DNA of 64,000 bases, from contig MU001508.1 in the NCBI GenBank assembly GCA_010093485.1, forward strand, positions 262,051 to 326,050, written 5' to 3'. Positions within the stretch are counted from its first letter, which is position 1. The number at the start of each line of letters is the position of its first letter. This document shows positions 12,422-24,712 of this stretch, one piece after another. Under the pieces are notes generated by a model. The model was not told the DNA's origin. It made no database searches and saw only the letters and a list, made by a program, of their open reading frames with translations. Both the position numbers and the translations under genes were made by a program. This DNA comes from Karstenula rhodostoma CBS 690.94 (lineage: Eukaryota > Ascomycota > Dothideomycetes > Pleosporales > Didymosphaeriaceae).

Positions 12422-13716
12422 TGATACCCCACCCCTCAAACGCATTTGACATTGTTGATGATACGACTTCTTCGACTTGGCGTTTCCAGGGCATGAAATG
12501 ACGCTATTTTGCTTTCACGGACACGACTCCCAAGGCGCACATTGCTAGGCATTTAATGCGCGAGCTTGGGTACAAGCTACGATGGGCATGTGACGAAGCA
12601 CGCGAATATCGGATCATCTTGTTCAGCGGCTGGGTCTGGGAAGGGCGGCGTTCGCCCAGAGGCTTTCTGGTTAGGAATGCTATTCTACGTACCATGTTTG
12701 TAATCAATGAAACGAGATGCGAGTGCCGTGAGTGTATGTACTGGTCTGGTCTTCGTTGTTGTTGACAGAGTGTTGAGGGCGCACGGCGAAGGCTGGGCGT
12801 TGCTGGCGTGCATGTGACGGGTGACATGCTGATTGGCTCGTTTCGCAAACTTACACGACGTCTGCCAGTCGATACCTGAAGCCAAAGAGCAGAGGCGGAG
12901 TCGGTACACGGGATAGCCATTGTTGCTAGTCGATATGTACGCTGGTCATGTGGAGAAGTCAACCTCATATTCCAGCCAGCCACCCTCCCCTCGCACGGCA
13001 TCAAGCAGAGAAAACCAGGACAGTCCTGCCAGCTCTACACTCTATAACAACTATCAAGACGTCCTTTCTCGTTTCCAGTAAGCTGGGCTCGAAACAGCCC
13101 AGGACGCCCTTGCGGCGGGCATTGCGGGCTGTCCCAATGCATTGCCCTCGGCATCCCACGACCACCTTCCCGGTCTCTGGCGAGGGATACAAGTGTACAC
13201 AGTATGCAAAACTTAAAAGGGAGGCTGGTTGCACAGCGTCTGCAGTCCGCCGGTGGGCTTCTACATTGCAGCAGGACCAAGCAGGTCGAGGGCGTCGCTC
13301 CCGCCTCACGCCTTTGACAGGTGGGCGCGCCAAACAGCTCCGTGTCAAATCTCTCGTCTCCGCTGTGTGCCCGGCGACAGACGGCGCGCTATCAAGCTGC
13401 TAGATACACAGTAGTTGTCCTGCTGCACTTGCAACAAACGCCGTTGGCACCTAAGATGCATACAGGGCCGTGCTTTCTGCTGGCTTATTAGAGAATCTGC
13501 TCTTGATTTGGGCAGGCTGGATCCGCTGCCACGGCCGAAGGAGGGTTGGCCTGCCTGCCATCTTCCCCAGACGCCCGCCCCTCCCAAGTCCTGGCCTCCT
13601 CGCTCTACTACTTGAGTCGCGTGGCGCCTCGATCGCTTTCGCCCGTCCTGTCGCTCTTTTGGCCTCGTCAATAACCTTTTCCACCTTCTATACACTCACT
13701 GCTACCTTTTTTTGCA
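12422..13716. other. intergenic, RasGEF 3' and GH16 5' flank
   Basis: No gene is recognised in these 1.3 kb. The 3' half leads into the promoter of the GH16 gene. Open frames around 12500-13650 on both strands have no motif and no third-position signature that I can defend. Confidence 0.5.
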
Positions 13717-14982
13717 ATGTTCAAGCTGCGCGACGCCATAGGCGGGTTCCCGTGGCTAGTTCTTACCATGTCTCGCTTCGGTACGTATATTCACACTAAG
13801 AATTCCCCGCAAGCGACAACTTCTACCGCGATCCTTCAGCGATCCTTCAGCGCGCTAATGCGCCTCCCTAGCCATTGCCGACTGCGAGTGTGGCTACTCC
13901 ATCAACGGAACCAACAGCGCAGCCGTCGAAGTTTTCACCGATCTTATGGAGAATGACTTCTTGCACACAAGCGGCGATAACGTAACGGCTTTCGGCTGGC
14001 AGCCACAGGTATACAATGTCTCGGCCAAAGATGCGCGTGGATCGTATGGCAAAAGCTTCAGTATCGCCAACGTGGAGTTGAATCCGTTGAAGAACGCCCA
14101 AGCTTGGTCTGGAGACTCCATCAACGGGGGTGACGCAGGCTTGAAGTTGTGGGTGCGCGGCGATCATTCACAGGGATACGTAGGTGGTGCAGAGGTGGCC
14201 ACAGTGCGCAACGACACTCTCTACGGCAGCTATCGCGTAGGCATGAAGCTCTCGGCGGAGACTGGGACATGCGGCGCTTTCTTCTGGGTATGGCAAAGCT
14301 TCCTCACCAAATGCACGGATGGTTTCGCTGATTGCGGTAGTTCTACAACAACTCGCAAGAGATCGATATGGAATTCCTCTCCAAGCAGTTCAACGAATCC
14401 CAAGGAACGGTCCAGCTCGTGCTCCAGTCTCCCCAGTCTGTGCGCAACGGCTACGATGCATCCCGCACGGCCGGATATCAGATCCAGCATCTTCCTTTCC
14501 GACCGGACGAGCAGTTTCACGAGTACCGCTTCGACTGGACACCGGGGAGCGTCATCTTCTACGTGGACGGCAAAGTCATGCACGAAATGACCGAGAACGT
14601 TCCCAGCGAACCCGGGCACATGTTCCTGAATCATTGGAGCAACGGCGACCCACTATGGTCAGCGGGTCCTCCAGCAGCAGACACTTCGATGACTGTGTCG
14701 TACATCAAGGCGTACTTCAACTCGACCGATACTGCACGCCACCACAAGTACAGCAAGCAGTGTCCCAAATTTGATTCTTCAAAAGTTTGCTCAATCCCAG
14801 AACAGACCGTGGCACCCGATGGTAGCAACGCAAAGACGTACTTCTTCTCTCAAGCGGATGACACAACACCGGGACAAGACATATACCACACCACCAATGG
14901 GAACAGTGCTGGAAGACTTTTCGGCTCGCACACAATATACATTTCAATCCTCGTCAGCTTCTTTAACTGGGCCATGATATAG
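13717..14982 (+). CDS. GPI-anchored GH16 family glycoside hydrolase
   Basis: This is a predicted cell-wall beta-glucanase or transglycosylase of family GH16. Exons are 13717..13780, 13872..14287 and 14341..14982, giving 373 aa. It starts with a short hydrophobic leader (GGFPWLVLTMSRFAIADCEC). The catalytic signature ExDxE is present as E167-I-D-M-E171 at the start of exon 3, directly after the second intron. The concanavalin-like fold segments WKLSAETGTCGAFFW-like, YRFDWTPGSVIFYVDG and MFLNHWSNGDPLWSAGPP are typical of fungal GH16 proteins outside the Crh group. The C-terminus has a Ser/Asn-rich segment, then a hydrophobic tail (IYISILVSFFNWAMI), consistent with a GPI signal. The exact substrate (beta-1,3 or mixed glucan) cannot be told from sequence. 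Confidence 0.88.
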
Positions 14983-16393
14983 CTGTGTCCCAGGACTAAC
15001 AGCTTGCGCCTAGGCGTAACCCACTCGACGGCCTCACATTGCTCCCATTTCCTTTTCACGATCTAGCACGAGGCGGCACGGCGTTACGATTCTGCATCTT
15101 CTTCCGAGCGCGCTCACCCTTGACGCTGCTCTTCTGCCGGACCCATTCCCTTTACTATCATTGAATAGTGTTTACTGCCCTTCGCTTCTTGTATCTACAC
15201 GTTTTCTACTCGAGCATCTCCACACCACCCGATGATGTGCGAGGCCTCGCTTTTCTCTTTGCTTCGTTTCTTGCTGTCCGGCAGTTTTATTGGCGCATAT
15301 ATCGATACCACGTTTTGGGGACTTGGGCGGCTTTTTTGGACGGGATACTGGAGATGCATGGGGAGGTGCAGAGCAAAAGTAGAATAGATGTTACAATACA
15401 TATGCATATCATATACACACATTCGTAGGTCAAAAGCTCAAGTCCATTATGCTACCGCTATATTTAGACCGATTGTATTTGGCCTCTTGTCTTGGGGCTG
15501 CTCTGTCAATGCAGGGCACCGAGCATCCCGGAGGACGCGATGGTCGGGCTAACGGAGCGGCGTTGCTAATTGAACACGCGGGATTTGGCGGCGCTCGGGC
15601 GGCGATGACATCGATTGTCGAACACTACGTGCGTGGACCCCGGTCGGAAAGATGATCGCGAGAGCCATCTGTTGCCAGCACATAGTGAGGGAAGTACTCA
15701 TCAAGGAGGTGGCAGCTCGGTGCACCCTCTCGCCAGTGCTCTGGAAGTTCGCATTTTCGAGTGGCTTCGACTGGGCTGCAATATGAAACCACGTGACCTC
15801 ACCTGGGCAATGATCACAAGGTGCGATGGCTGATCTGTGCAGGCTTGGGATACTCGGTGCCACTTTGAGCTAAACGGGCTCTTTGCCTCTTGCGTGGTGC
15901 GTGCTGGATCTCGAAGACCTGCGTTGCGCTCGAAAGCTTTTTTTGTCATTTGCGAACGTGTTTCGAGGACAGCCAATCTCCGAGCGAGCTGGCCATCTAG
16001 TGCCTCCACCGTTCAACACCACCGAAACATGGCCGGTCCATGGGACGATGTTTGCTATCCGATATGGGCGTCTGATGCAGTCTTCTGCTTAGAGTCTCCT
16101 GCCACGTTGTGTTGACAATGAGGTCCGTTGTATCCCTGAAGTTGATTTGCACAAAAATAGGAGACGATCTTCCACCACATCCTCAATGCATTCAGATAAT
16201 TCGGCCGAGCTGCCGAGATCCACTCCACCTGCATTGAGCGTCGTCCCGTCGAAGTGATCGTCCCCAGGGGGGCTAGAGAGCGCTCCAGCGCCGTTCATTA
16301 CGCACCTTATATAACGATGATTGTCTGCTGGAGACATCCTGTAGCGCTTTCACGCTCCTTTTCTTTGTACATACACTCCTAACATTTGACAAG
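14983..16393. other. intergenic, GH16 3' and beta-lactamase-like 5' flank
   Basis: No gene is recognised in these 1.4 kb. The last 90 bases contain a plausible core promoter for the next gene. Confidence 0.5.
16308..16314 (+). promoter_or_regulatory. TATA box of the beta-lactamase-fold gene
   Basis: The TTATATAA-type element lies about 80 bases upstream of the ATG at 16394, a usual distance for a highly expressed or inducible fungal gene. Confidence 0.55.
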
Positions 16394-18375
16394 ATGATTT
16401 TCTCACGCTCGCTTCTGCACTTATTACCACTACTTTCTATTACCTCTGCCTTTCCTTCTGAACGTGCTCGCAACGTACTGTCCAGGGGTAATGGAACAGC
16501 CTCGGGTGTTTACTACGGCGTTACAAGCGCGGAACATGAGGAGCGCAGCAAGAGCTTGAAAGCAGGGGGATATCGAGTCCGATCCATCAGCGCCTTCGGG
16601 GCGCCTCCGGAGGTCAAATATGCGGCTGTCTGGACGAAGGCAGACGGTGCAGAGTTCGAGACGATTGCGAGCGCTGACGAGGACACCTTCAACGCCTGGT
16701 ACGAATCTTGGAAGAACAAGGGATACGTCTCGACGCATGTGGCCGCCACTGGGCCCGCCGAAGGAGCCGTCTTCGCTGGTGTGATGGAATATGGCAATTT
16801 CACGGAGATACAGCGATGCGGCATGAACACGCCGTGGGCGTATTTGAATGCTACGATGGGTGTTGATATGATCGTCAAAGGCGTGAGCGTTTACGGATCG
16901 CCTGCCAACCACCGGTACTGCATCTTTGGCTACGAGAACGTTGGGAACAGGAAGCAGTCGACGTATTATGGGACGGATGCTAACCCGATCGACTATCAAA
17001 CGGTGCTTAACGCGGAGCTCCAGAAGCGCTTCTGGAGGCCGACATACATTGACGTTAGCAACGATCACCTTATCTCGGTCTTGTTCGATGATTCTAGTAT
17101 CGGGAAGTGGGAGGCAAAGGTCGGTCTGACGGAGGCTGAGCTTACTGCTGAGATCAAGACTCAGGCTGGACATGGACTTTCCGTGGTCCAGCTCCAGGGC
17201 GGAGGTGATGGTGACGACGTGCTCTACACGGCGATCTTCGCTGAGACGACGGTGCCCCTCCCTCGAAACTGGAACGCCAAAGGAAATATTACCGGCTTCG
17301 AAGACAACAAAGCGGTGACCTCGTCGCTCGATGCTACCATGAAGGATTGGATGGCACGCAACGGCATCCGCCAGGCCCAGCTAGCTTTCTCCCGCGACGG
17401 CAAGCTTTTCGGCGAACGCGCCTTCACGCTCGCCGAAAGCAACCGCGCCGTCGTGCAGCCCACGGACAAGTTCCTCCTCGGCAGCGTAAGCAAGATGTTC
17501 ACGCACGCCGCGACCCAGCGCCTCATCGACGACGGCCTGCTCGCCCTCGACACGCCCGTCTACCCGCTCCTAGGCTACAAGCCCGCCGACGCGCGCGCAA
17601 ACAAAATCACCGTCAACCACCTCGTCCTCCACACCGCAGGCCTCGACCGCTCCATCTCCGGCGACATCGCCTTCATGTTCCGCGATGTCGCGCGGTCAAA
17701 GAACAGCTCCTCCCCGCAGACCCTCCGCGACATGATCGAGTACATAGTCGCGCGGCCTCTGGACTACGGCATTGACGAGGACGGGTACGCATACTCCAAC
17801 TACGGGACTATGCTGCTGAGCTACGTCGTCGCCAATCTGACGGGCAAGGCGTACATGGATTTCCTCAAGGAGCGCGTCTTCACCGAGGGCGTCGAGGCGG
17901 AGCTCTTCGCCACGGCGGGCGAGGCCCACATCAACGACCCCGTCGTCCAGGAGACCATCTACACCGGTCCCTCTCCCCTGTTTCCGCAGGAGGATGTCAT
18001 CGTGCCGCAAACGGCGGGCGGCGAAGGCGATATCAAGGAGGAAGCTGTGGGTTCTTTTGGGCTGCGGGCGTCTGCGAGCACGATTGCGAGGTTCATCGGC
18101 AAGAATGGTGAGTTGTTCTTCCTCCGTGATGCTAGCTGGGTTGGTTGCTAATGATTGCCGCAGCTGTCTGGAAGATTGGGCCGCGCGATTGGGGTTACTC
18201 TCGCGACGGCAGCGTGGCGGGCGCTCGCGCGTATGCGTCCAGCGAGGGCTTGGCCAACTTTGACTGGGCTATTCTACTCAACTCGCGCGAATATTCGTCC
18301 GAGGATGAGTGGAGTGACTTGTTGTATTCTAAGCTTCCTGCTGCTTGGGCTGTGAGTAAGATGGTTGAAGCGTGA
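16394..18375 (+). CDS. secreted polyglycine-hydrolase-like protein (beta-lactamase fold)
   Basis: This is a predicted secreted serine hydrolase of 641 aa. Exons are 16394..18107 and 18164..18375 (intron GTGAGT...CCGCAG). A signal peptide (MIFSRSLLHLLPLLSITSAF) is followed at about residues 30-330 by repeats with the pattern GGYRVRSISAFG and YAAVW, matching the tandem-repeat domain found N-terminal to the hydrolase domain in fungal polyglycine hydrolases. The C-terminal class C beta-lactamase/transpeptidase-like domain has S364-V-S-K367 (SxxK nucleophile) and Y467-S-N469 (YxN). Fungal polyglycine hydrolases have this architecture and about this length, and cut glycine-rich linkers of plant class IV chitinases. 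Assignment to that activity is inference from architecture; it could be another secreted beta-lactamase-fold peptidase or esterase. Several NxT/S sites are present. Confidence 0.85.
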
Positions 18376-19822
18376 TTGAGGATAGGGGGAAGAGAGGTGG
18401 AAGATAAAACGCTGGAAAGAAAATAGACAGGGATACCCAATAGATTGTACGATAGACTCTCATAGTCAATGTTATCCAATTCAGTTTGACACGAGGACTG
18501 CTATCTTTTGTACCTCTTTGACTCTACACTACTATCCTCACGACGAAGGATTCTTGCTTTTTATTCTCTCCCACCACTAATACAGGATGGGTGGGTTCCT
18601 GGTCGTTGGTTTGAAAGGCCGCACCGCTGGCTTCGCTGGGTCGGTAAGACGCCACTGCAAAGTTTGCTAAAGCCACGAGAACATTCAAGAGAATGCCGAA
18701 CTTATCTCCTGCTCATCAAGTGGAACACACTACCACCCATCCACCACTTCTATCATCTACATAATATCATTTCACCGTAGCTCCCGTTTGGATAATGGAG
18801 TCTTGATTACCTTCACCAAAGGATTTTAGATTCGAGCTTCGTCGGGCGCGGGACGGCACGGACGGCACTGAGCTGTTGAGAGTCGGAAATCTGGAGCGCT
18901 GGTGAAGAGTACTAGCCCAAGCGGTGTGGATGGTATGGCTAACCGATTCGTCTCTTTACAGGGCTGCTTTACGGTGTTGCGAGGTCGGGAACGCAAGGCT
19001 ACCGCTACGAAAGGTGCACCTCTTATAGGAACATAAAGACCAGATATAAGTTAAGGCCTTTGCTAGTTAGATATAGAATAGTTGATCCTAGAGTAATTTA
19101 GGATACTATTTAAGTCTACAATCTTAACCTAATACTGTATTACTGGTGTTCACTTTCCCGTGAGGGGTGCACCCGCCCACGGACTGAACGGAGTGTCTCC
19201 TTTCGCTGCACACATCTATACCTCCAAAATGAATTTAACAAGGTACGCGCGTCGATGACTTCTTTCCGGGTAAGTGTGATGGTCGCGTGCGTAAGCTTTG
19301 TCTAAGCTATGTTAAGCTTTGATGGTGCTGAAGCTAGATGTATTGGTGGGTCGGCCATGATAGAGTTTGTGGGGCAATAGCGTGGGATGAGGAAGTGGAC
19401 AAGAAAGAGGAGGCTGTGCAGGCGGTTAGATGCTGGTGGCTTCTGGTATCAAGGGGCGAAGGTGCAGTGGAAGATTGGTAAGAGAGGGGGGCTGGGGGAG
19501 ATGTTGATCGGTCACAATGAAGAAGGAAGTCATGGGATGGTGTGTCCTAAGTAGGAACGAAGGGAGCTGTTTCTGAAATTCGTGTACCGTCACACATGAC
19601 GTCGACATGTAGGCACATTGGACAGAGCAGCAGTGGCAGACCATTTTTTGGTCTAGATTTCAAGGTATTCCTAATGACTAGCTCTCACAGAAGGCAGGTA
19701 CTTTCCGCTCACTCACGAGCCCATGCCAAAAAGGTTCATCAAGTCGCCTAGACCTTCGCAAATGTATGGTATCGTTTTTCCCTCGAGCCCATATCTCATT
19801 CCCCCAACTACTCTATAGCATC
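18376..19822. other. intergenic with an AT-rich scar
   Basis: No gene is recognised. The interval includes the AT-rich relic listed separately (19018-19143). The rest is ordinary-composition DNA between the plus-strand hydrolase gene and the 3' end of the minus-strand six-cysteine gene. Confidence 0.5.
19018..19143. repeat. short AT-rich, TA-rich relic, possibly RIP-mutated
   Basis: About 125 bases are sharply AT-rich with many TA dinucleotides (for example AGATATAAGTTAAGG and AGATATAGAATAG), set inside GC-moderate DNA. In Pezizomycotina such islands are often remnants of transposons mutated by repeat-induced point mutation. No element ends or coding remnant can be recognised, so the origin is inference. 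Confidence 0.4.
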
Positions 19823-20496
19823 TCAATTCCGGCACTTGAAGAAGCAGCTCAGTGTCAGATCCTGCAACAGTCAGCACCACTCTCCCACGCAGCACCTCAA
19901 AGAACCCAACTCACCCGGTGGTCCGGCGGGTCAACCTTGTCGCACGCAATCCCATCCTTGGACCACGGCTGATCAACCCGACATCCATATCGCGTCTTCG
20001 CGCCGTCATCGCTCTCAATCCAGTGGACGATCTCGGGCGCGTGCGTGCTTGGATTCACCCAGCCCCAGCCCAAGTGCACCTGGCCGTCGCCCGACAAGAG
20101 GCGATCGATGGAGAGTTTGCCGTTGATGAGCTCGTTGCGGGAGGTGAGGGGGATGGTGAGGGGGTCCTTCGAGATGGGCTGCTCGTCTGCGGGGACGGGG
20201 ACCGCGGACATGGAGGGCGTGAGGAGGTTGGAGACCTTGGCGTATGTGGCCTTCGTCGTGGTGGGGCGGAAGACGCAGCGCTCGGTGATGTGGGTGGTGA
20301 AGGTGCAGTTGCCTGGGTTGAGAGGTCAGCGGGACGGGAACGGGTCACGGAGGGAGTACTTACGGGCGTCTCGAGCGACGAGGGCATTGCGGATGTCGAT
20401 GGGCGGTTGTGCACGATGGGGGGTGCGGACATCGATGGGTGGTGCTGCGACCGCCAGGCCGGCGAATGCGAGGAGGGAGAGGAGTTTGGAGAACAT
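19823..20496 (-). CDS. secreted six-cysteine protein A (candidate effector)
   Basis: This is a small secreted protein of 189 aa with unknown function. Minus-strand exons are 20496..20364, 20312..19915 and 19861..19823; introns start GTAAGT and GTGAGT and end CAG. The signal peptide is MFSKLLSLLAFAGLAVAAPP. Six cysteines lie at C47, C57, C155, C168, C183 and C187, giving spacing x9, x97, x12, x14, x3. The 13-codon last exon supplies the CFFKC end. The neighbour at 20860-21511 has the same intron positions and phases and nearly the same cysteine spacing, which validates both models. Shared motifs are NCTF, RYGC and a C(F/W)FKC end. The pairing suggests three disulfides. No known domain is recognised. 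Confidence 0.85.
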
Positions 20497-20859
20497 CTTG
20501 AAGGGCGGTTGCCTGTTCTAGAGTATATGGAGAAGAAGACGAGCTCAGGGATTCTTTTCGAAAGAGGGCTTGAGGGGTGTAAGAAAGGTCGAGCAAACGT
20601 GGGGAAGTTATATAAACATAGGTAAAGGAATTGACCAAAGCTTGGACACTGCAACCGCGCCACGTGCGTGGCCCTCGAGGTGAAGGCAGATCGACCTCCA
20701 CCATTCTGTCTCGCCCCTCGGCTCTATCAGCTGCCCTGCGTAACATGGCAGCACCTTGACTAAGACCTGCATACAAAACTCACCTTCGGGTAACACTATA
20801 CTCAGGCTTGTGTCCAGACGCCGTACTTCACCTTCGCAGCTTCAACAACCCCTGCCCAC
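20497..20859. other. spacer between the six-cysteine paralogues
   Basis: This 363-base spacer contains the promoter of gene A (including its TATA element) and the 3' flank of gene B. No other feature is seen. Confidence 0.6.
20608..20617 (-). promoter_or_regulatory. TATA box of six-cysteine gene A
   Basis: On the minus strand the sequence reads TTTATATAAC about 112 bases upstream of the ATG at 20496. Confidence 0.5.
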
Positions 20860-21511
20860 TCAAGAGTCCGAATCAGCCACCCCATTGCACTTGAACCAGC
20901 AGTCCAAGACCTTCTCCTGCACACGGTTAGTCAGCACATCACCACACTCCCACCACTCACCCTCTCATCCGTCGGATGCGCCCCATCACACCTCGTCCCA
21001 GGCGCGTCCCAATCCTGCCGCACCGCACAGCCATACCGCCCCTCTGTACCCGCCGTATCCTCGCTCCACCGCTCCGTCACCGGCCGTCCACCAGAAGGTC
21101 CATACGTCCACCGAAACTCGACCTTCGTGTTGTTCGGGCGCTCGATGTCCAGCGTCCCCGCAATGTTCTCCTGCGGACTGCGGGCGTCGATGGAAAGCGG
21201 CGCGGCGTCGATGTTGACGCCCTCGGTGGCGTTTGTGATGTCGTTGCCCCAGGGTGAGAGGACGGTGGTGAGGGCGGCCGAGGTGCTGAGGGAGGGGGTG
21301 GTGGCCAAGTGGCAGGCTTCGGTGACGCGGAGGGAGAAGGTGCAGTTTACTGGGGTGGGTCAGTAAGTTTATGTGGTGGATCGCAACGCGTGGGTGGGGA
21401 AGATGGTGACTGGAATGCTGACGTACGGTGATGACTATTGGGGGCTTGCGAGCTCGGGGCGGACATGGCCGTCATGATGAATGAGGCAAGCGTGAAGAGT
21501 AGGGAGAGCAT
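20860..21511 (-). CDS. secreted six-cysteine protein B (paralogue of A)
   Basis: This is a small secreted protein of 176 aa with unknown function. Minus-strand exons are 21511..21427, 21349..20961 and 20916..20860. Introns begin GTACGT and GTGAGT and end CAG. The signal peptide is MLSLLFTLASFIMTAMSAPS. Cysteines lie at C31, C41, C136, C149, C164 and C168, with spacing x9, x94, x12, x14, x3, almost identical to protein A (x9, x97, x12, x14, x3). Both genes have a phase-1 intron two codons before NCTF and a phase-0 intron before the last exon. Sequence identity outside the cysteines is low, so the duplication is old or diverged fast, as is common for secreted effectors. Function is not inferable from sequence. 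Confidence 0.85.
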
Positions 21512-24028
21512 TTTGATCGCAACCGTAATCATAATTGTTGTTGCCAGATATGCACTTCTTTGGGCCTCAAGTGTCGCAAAGTCGATGGATTTTCTGCTGC
21601 AGGTAGTACGCGTCGATAGATCTAGCAATCGGGGAGGCAGAATGGAATATGTTCAAGGCGCCGGCAGTTCAGCGGTTGCAAGGAAAACATCTCCATCGAG
21701 TGTTGCAGTCCAGCTCATGTGCACAGACGCGAAGTGAAGGTCGTACAACCTCAACGCGGAAATTAACACTCAATCTCCACAAGCACTTTGTTGTAGTCTG
21801 GGTAGCACTGCTCGTAAAGTGTGCCCAGTCCTGTGTAGCCGTGCTGTTGATTAAAGTCGGTATATCCTTGTTTACCATCGTATTAACCCCGCGCCGGCTT
21901 GTATGCTAGTGGTGTAGGCTGTGGGAATCCATGGTGTCGATCTATCAGCGTACAGAAGTGAACGCAGGGGGTCCAGCCAATAGAGGGATAAATGAATATG
22001 CATGGGCATTTTGAAAATGCCATACTAATTCTGCATGTGCATGTGAGTCCTGAGAATAAACGTGTGGCTTATGAAAACGTTTCCAGCGTATGGAGCGTTC
22101 ACCTGTGCTTCTCGGTAGTAACAGTGGTAATCGTAATCTACCAGTGGATTCTCCTGAATAGGAGGTGAACCTTGCAACTCAAGTCTTCTACAATACCAAG
22201 ACAAAAGTTTCGGTACAACCAGCCTAGGTATCCAATTACCTGCCTTCACGTGATATACTGTACCCGGACTTTTGTTTGAGCGCTCTATGCTGTGCGTGCC
22301 ATCCACCGCCAAAACCAGTCGACTCATTTCCATGCTCATACATTCACTGAAATGGACAAGTCGTCATGGAAACCAGTCCTTCTCAATCGCGCAACGATAT
22401 CAATCACTAACAGCGTGATCTGCCTTTCGCTAGAGCTTCCAGCTCGAGTACTGTTGTTCCGGTTTAGGTTGAGCAAAAGAGGGCCTTGTAACTTGCTGAC
22501 CATTGTATGCTTAACTGTGCGGTGCCGTTCTCCTGAAACGTTGGACATGTAATTGAAAGTCGCCGGAACTATCGGTTTGATACATCGAGCTTCGTTGCTT
22601 CTTACGCATCCCGTGGAACCGTGTTATTAAGACCAATTCACGGAAGATGCAGAGAAAACGAGGTTGTGAGGGTGCCTGTAGAAGCAACGGCCAGTATCCG
22701 AGTTATAGCACCCAATCGGGAGCTGAGATCCAGCTAAGGCGATTGAGGCAAGTCTATACGACAACGCCGAGCCGTTGCACCTTTGGAGGCAAGGGAGAGG
22801 GATTCTATAGCGGGAACTAGAAGGTAGCTGCCTTCTGGAAAGACACTCCTAGGGATGGCGCGCAGGCTACTACAGATGCCCTGCGTCCGTTGCTCGGTCC
22901 GCATCCGAACGCAGCCACCTTTTGCGGTGTAACACAATTTGACAGACCAAGGTCGAAAACCGGTGCAAAGTTCTCAAATTGGCTGCCACCAAGCCTCGGT
23001 GACTAGCTGCAGGCGATCAGGAGAACAGTTTGAAGGGGGGGCCTTGATGTGGAGACCGGCATGCCGCGGTGAGAAGAAAAGATGGTCGGAAGGCCGCGTA
23101 GGGCTGACCATCGCTCAAGTCCGTCCCCACAAGCCGCATGCCGATGGAGAAGAGAGCTTCCAGTCCAAAGCCAGACGGCGCACATGGGCAGCCACGGTCC
23201 AGCTCGGTCTTTGTGTTGTACAGCGAGATGGAGGCGTCATGGTGATGAGCGGTGAGCAGGGTCTAGTATTGTGCGGTGTTCAACTCATGGAGCCACGAAA
23301 TGGCGCAAGCCGGTGATTGACAACACGACAACGGTGGACGAGTGGCCAGACCGTCTCGATGTAGTTTTGGAGCACGTGTCGATGGCACAAGCGCGAAGGA
23401 GTGCTTTGCTGGACTGGCGTCGACGATTTGCGCAGAAACTGCCGGTCGGCTCCACCGCGAAACGGTTGCGGTGGGTCTGCGGTGTGCAATATTGCCATGT
23501 TTTGACGCAGAGGACTCATGTTCATGGTCCGAAGCAAGACCGATGCACGCGCTTAACGACGGAAGGCGATGCAGCTAGCTTAGGCTTTCCGGATCGAGAT
23601 TCAGTTTAGCATGTACCAAAAATACGCGCAGTATCGTGATGGTGAGGTGGGCTCAGGAAGCTGGCGCCGTGGTCGGGCTGTATCGCGGTGGGATGGGTGG
23701 AGAAGGTGGGCAGCGTTTGCTTGCTGGGTGCGGAGGTGGTCCATCGCTGATGGGGTTTGCAGAAGAGTCTGGATGCTGGCAAGTGGAGATGGGTTACAGG
23801 AACGTCGTCTGCGATGTGCTCGTTCACAGCGAGGATGTGCTGAGGTGAGTCAGGCGCGACTAAACACGGGCACCATGCGGGACCGGACCCTAGAAAATTT
23901 TCTACATTACCTAACGCTGCAGCGGCTTGGCATCGAAGCCGAAAGTCGAAAGTGGGTGCCGGCATCACGAAATGTGGCGTCGTAAGCTGCACAATTGACG
24001 GACAGCGACATTGTGACACACGTGGAGC

Positions 24029-24080
24029 GAGAGGAGTGGAAGGAGTGGCAGGAGTGGGAGGAGTGGGAGGAGTGAGAGGA
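24029..24080. repeat. GGAGTGGGA-type minisatellite
   Basis: About five to six imperfect nine-base units of the GGAGTGGGA type occur in tandem. There is no coding evidence. Confidence 0.7.
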
Positions 24081-24455
24081 GACGACGGCGAGTTAGAGGA
24101 CGTCTGGGGAGCTCCGAGGAGATGTTCCATGCGTCCACCGCCCGCTTTCTGTTTGAGCGTGCCACCAGGCCATGCCTCGAGGCTCCTGAGAATTGCGGGG
24201 GACAGTCTCGCGATCCTCGTGCCATGGCGGATGGCCAATGCCGGTGGAGAGCGTCGCGGGTACCCAATCTAACGTCCCCAGGATCCGCAGTGCAGCGCAG
24301 CGTCTACTGTTGATGAATCACGATGCGGGCAGCTTGGCCGTCGGCGAGCGAAAGCTGACGGTCGGGACGCGTCCCGGTGCTCAGACGGGATCAAACATCA
24401 CGACTTTTAGTCAACAACGGCAATGGCCAGCGAAGACGCGATAGCCGTGAGTCAC

Positions 24456-24507
<52 letters not shown>

Positions 24508-24524
24508 GCCAGGCCAGGCCAGGG
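24456..24524. repeat. (CCAG)n tetranucleotide microsatellite
   Basis: Roughly twelve tandem CCAG units are followed by about four GCCAG units. Translation of any frame is only a repeat of a few amino acids, so it is not treated as coding. Confidence 0.9.
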
Positions 24525-24639
24525 GCCGAAGTTGGGCAGCTGAGGGTGAAGGTGAGGTTGGCCGACCCCGACTTACTCGCACCACGACTGTGCTGGGGCC
24601 ATCACAGCGCAGCGGCAGCGGCAGCCCGTGCGCACCAGC

Positions 24640-24712
24640 ACCACCAGCACCTGCACCACCAGCACCAGCACCAGCACCAGCACCACCAGACCAGCACCAC
24701 CAGCACCAGCCT
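24640..24712. repeat. imperfect CACCAG trinucleotide/hexanucleotide repeat
   Basis: The stretch consists of CACCAG and CAGCAC units over about 70 bases. No gene context is apparent. Confidence 0.75.

Noticed and set aside
16430..17173. 247-codon minus-strand frame opposite the polyglycine-hydrolase-like gene
   Set aside because: It lies wholly within a well-supported secreted protein gene and shows no recognisable feature.
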